Source: Ectocarpus siliculosus (taxonomy: Eukaryota; Sar; Phaeophyceae; Ectocarpales; Ectocarpaceae). From it: a stretch of 64,000 bases of DNA. The notes under the pieces were generated by a model, which was not told the DNA's origin, ran no database searches, and worked only from the letters and a program-made list of their open reading frames with translations. Position 1 is the stretch's first letter. Every line of letters starts with the position of its first letter. Location of the stretch: assembly GCA_000310025.1 (NCBI GenBank), contig FN649738.1:1424758-1488757 (forward strand). Reading direction: 5' to 3'. Shown here one piece after another: positions 53,301-62,300 of this stretch. Both the position numbers and the translations under genes were made by a program.

Positions 53301-56300
53301 TCAATTCGAACGGAAATCACACCGCTTGACGACCGCGGTTATTTCGATTTTGAGTGTTTCGGTGGTAGCTTTAGAGGAAAAGGGCGGAACACCTTGAAAA
53401 GCCACGGCCAGATACCGACAGTATACTAAATCAAACTTATCATGAACGGTTGTGAGATAAAACAATCCATCATCTATTGCATCGTAGGCTGGGCCGGCCT
53501 TGGTACAAATGAAGCTGATACTGATTTCTGATTTCACGTCACCTATAGACGGTTGCCATGGAGATGAACATGTGCCAACTTGGCTAGAACTCCAGGGGTT
53601 TCGGGGTTGCGACATGTGCAATCACATGGCAAATGCTACACTCTTTGCCTCGTCACAGATAGTCACGGCGTGATGAAAGATGACCGATGCCGCCGCCGTA
53701 ATGAACGTCAGTCGTGCCTCTCCGCGTGGGCGAGACTCGAAAAGAACCGATTTTACCACGACATCCTCTCTCACCAGTGAGCTTGTTGTCGTTGATGACA
53801 AGGATCTCCAGCTTGCTGAGAGCTCCAAGCGCCTTGGGAATGGGTCCTGCACAATATACAAAATGTGTCACACCCATGATCATATTGAAACTGTTGCCCA
53901 TGACATGAGTGCCGCCCACGCCTTGTGCGTGCGAAAAAACTTGTACAAGCTACAGTAGTCTTACCAGAAGCCGAGCAACACCGATTGATAGTCAACATCT
54001 TCTACCGGTGGGCTGGTGTTGATTGCGGCCAACGAGTTCAGCAGATCGGCCCCACACTCAGGTCAAGCACCCCAAGCTCTCCAACTTGAGAATATTTGTC
54101 ATCGTGTGCTTGCTGGCTACCGGCCCCGTTACAGCGTGGTGCGTCCCCGGTGAGGAGGGACAGGGCCTTCCGCTTCAATGACATCGGTTCTGGGTTTGGA
54201 CGACAACTCCAGGGACACAGACACAGAGCGCAGGAGCAAAGGCAACCGCCTGAGCCATGCCTTATTTGGCCTCCGCGATGCACAACGATTGGCAGCTCGG
54301 AGGCTATCATTCTTCTGGAAAACATGCTTGCAAGTACATGCAACAAACAGAGGTCAACCCAATTCCTGTAGCCTCGATATACAGTGCTTAGTCGATAGGT
54401 TCCGAGGGAAAGCGCAAACGAGATCAAAAATACATATTATCAAGGCTGTGATGCATGGCGCGTCCTGAGCTGCGATGACTACGCGCCGCGGGGTTGTGAC
54501 AGTCTCACAGCAACCTGCTTGAACCCCTACGAAGACCCACCGCTGTGCTGCCGCGGTGAACATTGTAGGAGTGCCTCGCACAGTCGCCACAATACCGTAC
54601 GTGCGGTTGGATCAGGGCCGTTTTAAACATTGCACATTTGGTCATAAATTTTATGTTTCCAGATTTGGAAACTTTGCGCGGCGAGTTCGAAGGCAAAATC
54701 TTTGGAAACTTTCCGGACATTTGAAAGCTACCGTTCCAAACGTTTGGGGCCCTCATCAATTTCAAATTTTTCGATGACTTCCGAATTTTAATTTTTGGAA
54801 TTTGGAAATTTGGAAAAAAACGCTATCATTAAAACGGCCCTTATGCAGTGTTGTTGGTGTTGTTGACTCCAACCCCGTGTGGAGGGCAGTGCCGCGAGGG
54901 CGAAAACGGCCAGAACCGTAGCCCAACCTCCACCGATGTACATAGATCAAAACGCGGCCACGATATTGCAAGACGCGTTTTGTGTGTTTTCGTCCTAATT
55001 ATGATGGCGACACTCCCCCCACTTTTCGTGTTGGACCGACCTCGATGGTCTTGGACGTTAGGGCACGCAGCAGACCGTCCTCCGGCAGGTAGCACAGCCG
55101 GCAAACCGTGCACTACACGTGTTTCAGTGCATGTAGGGTACTGCACTTTTCAGTGTATGTTTTCGTACAACTACAACCATCCAAGGTCACACAGGACGGG
55201 GAAAGCACCGGGGCTTATTGCTTTTTTGTTTTTTCTATTTTCGTGCCCCACCTTAATCCTCCTAAGCGTGCTGAATTGATATTGTTATCGCGAGAAGGGT
55301 TAGCCGTCCCTCTCCCTCGTCAACGGTGCTAATGTCGAAGCTTGGTACTCACGACGATTTCAGCCCTTCTTTCTCTTTCACCCGCAAAGTTGTAAATATT
55401 TCAACCCATGGGGACTCCAACTCACGACGACTTTGCCACTAGCGGTTTCGAGGTAACCACTAGACGACCGGGACGACCAGTGGCACAGTGTCGAGAAATA
55501 CCCAACAGGGGGTCTACAGGCGGGATACATCCCCGGCACCTTGGGGACGAGCCCTGACACAGTACAATCGCCAGACACAAAGCAGACACGTTCGTCTGCA
55601 TGAGGGTTGCGCAATGCTATACGAGCCAACCAGACAACTTACTGGAACACGAGCAAGGCCGACAGGCAGTCAAACCCTGTTGCCGGTGAGCTCGCTTGGG
55701 TCCGGACTACCGCAACCAATACATTGACCCGATATTCAGGTCATTCGTCTCAAGCTCTCAAACGTTAATATCCTGCCGATCGTCTCACTGTTCTTACTAC
55801 CAGTGTTGTTGCAGAACACCAAGGCCTGCCTACTCCCACGAGCATCGGTCCCGGGTTTCGGGCAACAACTCCAGAAATACAGAAGAATGATACACAAGGG
55901 GAAACGTCCCCCGCCCGAACCATGCCTGCGCCTCTACGATCGCCAAGTACAACGGCTCGAATGTGTGAGAGCGTTTATCATTCAAACAGATATGTTTTCA
56001 AGAATGGACAAACAGAGGCAACGATTTTGCCCAAGACGCCGCCCTACGCTATATTGAAACTGAGGGACTTGAATAGGCAGGCAGAGAGTCGTCAAATACA
56101 ACAGCGTCATACACGGCCGAGGTCCTTCGGGACGGGGGGGTTCCAGTAAAGCACGACCGCCAGATGCAAACAACTGATACCAAACGGTATCATGAAGTTT
56201 AAGCGGGTCTACAGCAAACCATCACCTGGGGCGTCGTACGCGGCATTGTTCCCACATCACCCTGAGTTTACTCTCCCTCACCAGAAAGTGCGTTGCCGCT

Positions 56301-59300
56301 GAGCCCAAGCCCTTCCAACTTGCCGAGAGCTCCAAGTACTCCGGGGATGGACCCTGTACAAACAAAAAGAGCCCAATGGTGATCTCGATAGGGAGCCGCT
56401 GTAGGCGAGGTGTAGTGAAACATAAAGTAATTGGTCCGGCGGGCTGGTTAACAAAACGGTCCGACCTAGCGCGTGGGCGACACACGAAAGGAATCAATAT
56501 TCCCACGCCATCCCATTTCACCAGGTAAGCTTGTTGTGGTACATGGAAAAATCGTCAGTTCGCTGACAGCTCCAAGCGCCTCGGGTATAGTCCCTGCTCG
56601 AGACAAAAGCACAATGAGTCGCATTGCCTGGTCAAATTGCCAATTCAACGCAAGACACCATGTGTCAACCACGCCCGGTGTGTACTGTACGGAGGTGCTC
56701 TACAACCTAGCCAAACACCAGAAGCCAACACCAACCATGTGTCAACGCCTATTTTTGTTTCCCTCATAGTTCAGGATGGTTCGGATCGCGACCAACATGA
56801 TCAGCATATCGCACTGACACGTAGGCCAAGCATCCACATCTCTCAAACATCCCCCGTGATGCTAAACGTTCTCGGTTCCAACTCTTCTACCGGATTTGTT
56901 GCGGGCACCAATGCCTCCCTACCCTGACGAGAGATGACCCATCTTTCCACGGGCATCAGCTGCGGTTTTCGGAGACGAATCCGGGGGGGTTAGATGCAGA
57001 GAGCAAGGGAATAAGAGGTATGCCCTCGGGTGTTTCTACTAGACACAACGACTCGAGGCTGCGGGGTCGGTATCGTCGAACGCAATGGTTGGAAACACAT
57101 GGCACAAGCTGATGCCAATCCGATAGGAGCTTCCTGTGGCCTCGAGTTCCAGTGTCTACTGTAGCCTCCGATGATAGGTGAGAGCCAAGTGATATAGAAA
57201 TAGCCATTCCTTCCAGGTATAATGCATAGAGCATCCCGAGTTGCGTCTACAATGCACCGTGAGGGTGTCGACGTCACACGACAAACTGTGACGACACCCC
57301 AGCACACCAACAACAAGGCCACCGACGTGCTGTCGCCGCCTTGACTGAGCAAAGTGTCACGCATAGTCGCCACTTTGCTATGGGCCAACAGACATACCGA
57401 GTATATACAGCCTTGCCGAGTGCACGCCCGTGTATGGGGACACATCGCTTCAAGTGAAGCTAATATGATAATGCTACAGCAAAACTTCCACTACTGTAGG
57501 AAACCTGTGAAACGGTCCACGGTATGGAATCGTGCTAAACGTGTCGCCAAATACCGAACAAGGGGTACATGAACGGATAAAAGCTGCGAGTTGCTTGAAA
57601 CGTTGTATTTGCGACAGCAACCAAACCATTACGCAAACAACCAACAAAAGATACCATCATCAATGTCGTGCGATTCTACTGCACACTACCCTCCACGGCA
57701 TCGTGAGCGGGATTGGTCCCGCTTCGCAACGTGTTCCATTCTCCCTCACCGGTCAGCTGGTTGCCGTCGAGTCGAAGAGTTTGCACCTTTCCGAGGCCTC
57801 CAAGCTCTCCGGGGATGGAACCTGCACGGGCGTACAGCAGGTGGCCCACTGGTTATGCTGCTGCTGATGTACTGAGCATGATGAGGAGACATGTGTGATG
57901 CCGCCGGCTCGTTCAACATCGAACCCGCCTACGTCGTGGGCGAGACACGAGATGATGTCCCCACGCCGTCCTTCCTCACCGATGAACTTGGCGACGTTCA
58001 CCACACAAGTTTCTTCAGCTTGCGATGTAAGTCTCACGTGTGATCGACTTGCATGCGTTCTCCACGATGAGAATGCCGCCACCGTTTCGTGGGTTCGGGG
58101 GACGCCATGCAAGCCAACCAGACCACCTATTGGTACCCTCTAATGGCAACCAAAAGCTCTTGCCGGTGAGCTCCCTTGCGTCCGGACTACCGCGACCAAC
58201 GCATCGACCTGACACTCACGTCGAAAGTCGCAAGCTCTCAAACTGCTACATCATGCGAATCGTTTCAAATCCTGACCACCCACGGTATTGTTGCAGGGCA
58301 CCGAGGCCTCCCTACTCAGACGAAATTGGATCTGTATCTCCAAGAGCATCGTTTCCGGGTTTAGGCCACAACTCCAGGGATACAGATGCATGATGCAAGG
58401 GGAAATGTCCCCCGCCCCAGGCATGCGTTTGGTGCCTCTACGACCTACAACGGTTCGAAGGTGTGAGATTGTTATCGATCAGAGAGCAAGGGTTTGTAGT
58501 ACGGGCAAACAGAAGTCACGCCATTGCCAGCCTCCTGTGGCCTCGCTTTCCGATAGATAGTCGATAGGTTCTGAGGAAGAGCGAAACAATAATGAAACGA
58601 CCCCCTCTTAGAGGTGCATTGCATGTCACGTCCTGGATGCAAGCATGATGTATCGTAAAGCTGCTGTGGACGGAGAAACATAGCCCTACCACATGAAACA
58701 AGGAGTCGCTGAAAGGTTGCCTTCATATTTGGAGGAAGTGTCACGTGTACTCCCCACGTCGGTGCGGGCCATCTAGCATTCCGCGAATTTACAATCACGT
58801 CGCGTGTCGTGCAGGCGACACCACGAGTCTCATTTCATAGACCAGCCGCAAACCTCAGCTAAGACTGCATCACCTATATCAATCCAGCTGAGCGACTGAG
58901 GAGGAGGCAGGAGAGTGTCGCCAAATAACGGACAAGGGGTACAACAGCGGCATACAGCGCCGAGGTCCTTTCGGTACAGACGGGTCCCAGTACAGCACGA
59001 CCGCCAGATACAAACGTTAGTATGAAGGCTGTAGGATCCTAATGCAAGCCATCATCTAGGGCGTCGTAGGCGGCCTTGTTCTAACATCGCGCTGAGTTGC
59101 ATTCTGTCTTACCTGAGAGCTGGTTGCCGTTGACCCAAAGCTCTTCCAACTTGCCGAGACCTCCAAGCACTCCTGGTATGGACCCTGCATAAAACAAAAA
59201 AGCCAAACGGTGATCTCGTTACTTCGCCGTTGGTGGGCGCGGCGTGGTGAAACATGTATGATGCGGCCGGCTGGAAAAAAACATCGGCCCGACCTACCGC

Positions 59301-62300
59301 GTGGGCGAGACACGAAAGGAATCAATCTCCCCACGCCATCCCATCTCACCAGTGAGCTTGTTGTCGTTCATGTAAAGGTTCTTCAGCTCGCTGAGAGCTC
59401 CAAGCGCCTCGGGTATAGTCCCTGCTCGAGACAAAAGCACAATGAGTCACATGTCGTGATACACCTTCAAATGCAACGCAAGACACCATGTGTCAACCAC
59501 GCCCGGTGCGTACCGTACGGAGATGCTCCACAAACGACTCCAGAAACCGAGTAACACCAGCAACGCGTTAACGCCGTTTGCTTCACTCAGAATTCAGCTT
59601 GCTTCGGATCGCGACCAATACAATCAGCATATCGCACTGACACGTAGGTCAAGCATCCACATCTCTCAAACATCCCCCGTGATGCTAAACGTTCTCGGTT
59701 CCAATCATTCTACCGGATTTGTTGCGGGCACCAATGCCTCCCTACCCTGACGAGAGATGACCCATCTTTCCACGGGCATCAGCTGCGGTTTTCGGAGACG
59801 AATCCGGGGGGGCAGATGCAGAGACCTAGGGAATAAGACTCCCGCTAGAGGTATGCCCTCGGGTGTTTCTACTGGACACAACGACTCGAGGCTGCGGGGT
59901 CGGTATCGTCGAACGAATTGGTTGGAAATACATGGCACCAGCTGATGTCAATCCGTTAGGAGTTTCCTGTGGCCTCGAGTTCCAGTGTCTACTGTAGCCT
60001 CCGATGATAGGTGAGAGCCAAGTGATATAGAAATAGCCATTCCTTCCAGGTATAATGCATAGGGCATCCTGAGTTGCGCCTACAACGCACCGTGAGGGTG
60101 TCAACGTCACACGACAAACTGTGACGACACCCCAGCACACCAACAACAAGGCCACCGACGTGCTGTCGCCGCCTTGACTGAGTAAAGTGTCACGCATAGT
60201 CGCCACTTCGCTATGGGCCAACAGACATACCGCGTATATACAGCCTTGCCGAGTGCACGCCCGTGTATGGGGAAACATCGCTTCAAATTAAGCAAACATG
60301 ATAATGCTACAGCAAAACTTCCACTACTGTAGGACACCTATGAAACGGTCCACGGTATGGAATCGTGCTAAACGTGTCGCCAAATACCGAACAAGGGGTA
60401 CATGAACGGATAAAAGCTGCGAGTTGCTTGAAACGTTGTATTTGCGACAGCAACCAAACCAATACGCAAACAACCAACACAAGATACCATCATCAATGTC
60501 GTGCGATTCTACTGCACACTACCCTCTACGGCGTCGTGAGCGGGATTGGTCCCGCTTCGCAACGTGTTCCATTCTCCCTCACCGGTCAGCTGGTTGCCGT
60601 CGAGTCGAAGAATTTGCACCTTTCCGAGGCCTCCAAGCTCTCCGGGGATGGAACCTGCACGGGCGTACAGTAGGTGGCCCACTGGTTATGCTTCTGCTGA
60701 TGTACTGAGCATGATGAGGAGACATGTGTGATGCCGCCGGCTCGTTCAACATCGAACCCGCCTACGTCGTGGGCGAGACACGAGATGATGTCCCCACGCC
60801 ATCCTCCCTCACCGATGAACTTGGCCACGTTCACCACACAAGTTTCTTCAGCTTGCGATGTAAGTCTCCCATGTGATCGACTTGCATGCGTTCTCCACGA
60901 TGAGAATGTCGCCACCGTTTCGTGGGTTCGGGGGACGCTATGCAAGCCAACCAGACCACGTATTGGTACCCTCTGATGGCAACCAAAAGCTCTTGCCGGT
61001 GAGCTCGCTTGCGTCCGGACTACCGCGACCAACGCATCGACCTGACACTCACGTTGAAAGTCGCAAGCTCTCAAACTGCTACATCATGCGAATCGTTTCA
61101 AATCCTGACCACCCGCGGTATTGTTGCAGGGCACCGAGGCCTCCCTACTCAGACGAAATTGGATCTGTATCTCCAAGAGCATCGTTTCCGGGTTTAGGCC
61201 ACAACTCCAAGGATACAGATGCACGATGCAAGGGGAAATGTCCCCCGCCCGAGGTATGCGTTTGGTGCCTCTACGACCTACAACGGTTCGAAGGTGTGAG
61301 ATTGTTATCGATCAGAGAGCAAGGGTTTGTAGTATGGGCAAACAGAAGTCACGCCATTGCCAGCCTCCTGTGGCCTCGCTTTCCGATGGATAGTCGATAG
61401 GTTCCGAGCAAGAGCGAAACAATAATGAAACGACCCCCTCTTAGAGGTGCATTGCATGTCACGTCCTGGTTGCAAGCATAATGTATCGTAAAGCTGCTGT
61501 GGACGGAAAAATCAAGGACGACACATGAAACGAGGAGCCACTGATAGGCTGCCTTCATATTTGGAGGAAGTGTCACGTGTACTCCCTACGTCGGTACGGG
61601 CCATGTGGGATGCCGCGAATTTACAATCACGTCGCGTGTCGTGCAGGCGACACCACGAGTCTCATTTCATAGACCAACCGCGAACCTCAGCTAAGACTGC
61701 ATCACCTATATCAATCCAGCGGAACGACTGAGGAGGAGGCAGGAGAGTGTCGCCAAATAACGGACAAGGGGTACAACAGCGGCATACAGCGCCGAGGTCC
61801 TTTCGGTACAGACGGGTCCCAGTACAGCACGACCGCCAGATACAAACGTTAGCATGAAGGCTGTAGGATCCGAAAGCAAACCATCATCTAGGGCGTCGTA
61901 GGCGGTCTTGTTCTAACATCGCGCTGAGTTGCATTCTGTCTTACCTGAGAGCTGGTTGCCGTTGAGCCAAAGCTGTTCCAACTTGCCGAGACCTCGAAGC
62001 ACTCCAGGGATGGACCCTGCACAAAACAAAAGAGCCAAACGGTGAACTCGTTAGCAAGCCGCTGGTGGGCTCGGCGTGGTACATAGGTATGATGCGGCCG
62101 GCTGGTTCAACATCGGTCCGACCTACCGCGTGGGCGAGACAAGAAAGGAATCAATCTTCCCACGCCATCCCATCTCACCAGTGAGCTTGTTGTGGTGCAT
62201 CAGAAGCTCCTTCAGCTCGCTGAGAGCTCCAAGCGCCTCGGGTATAGTCCCTGCTCGAGACAAAAGCACAACGAGTAACATGTCGTGATGCAATAGAAAA

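Larger units (their letters stand above)
53847..56281. other. long intron, block 2, with MITE and SINE
   Basis: Counterpart of 14328-16656. Apart from the two mobile elements I see only decayed LRR-unit sequence. Confidence 0.5.
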
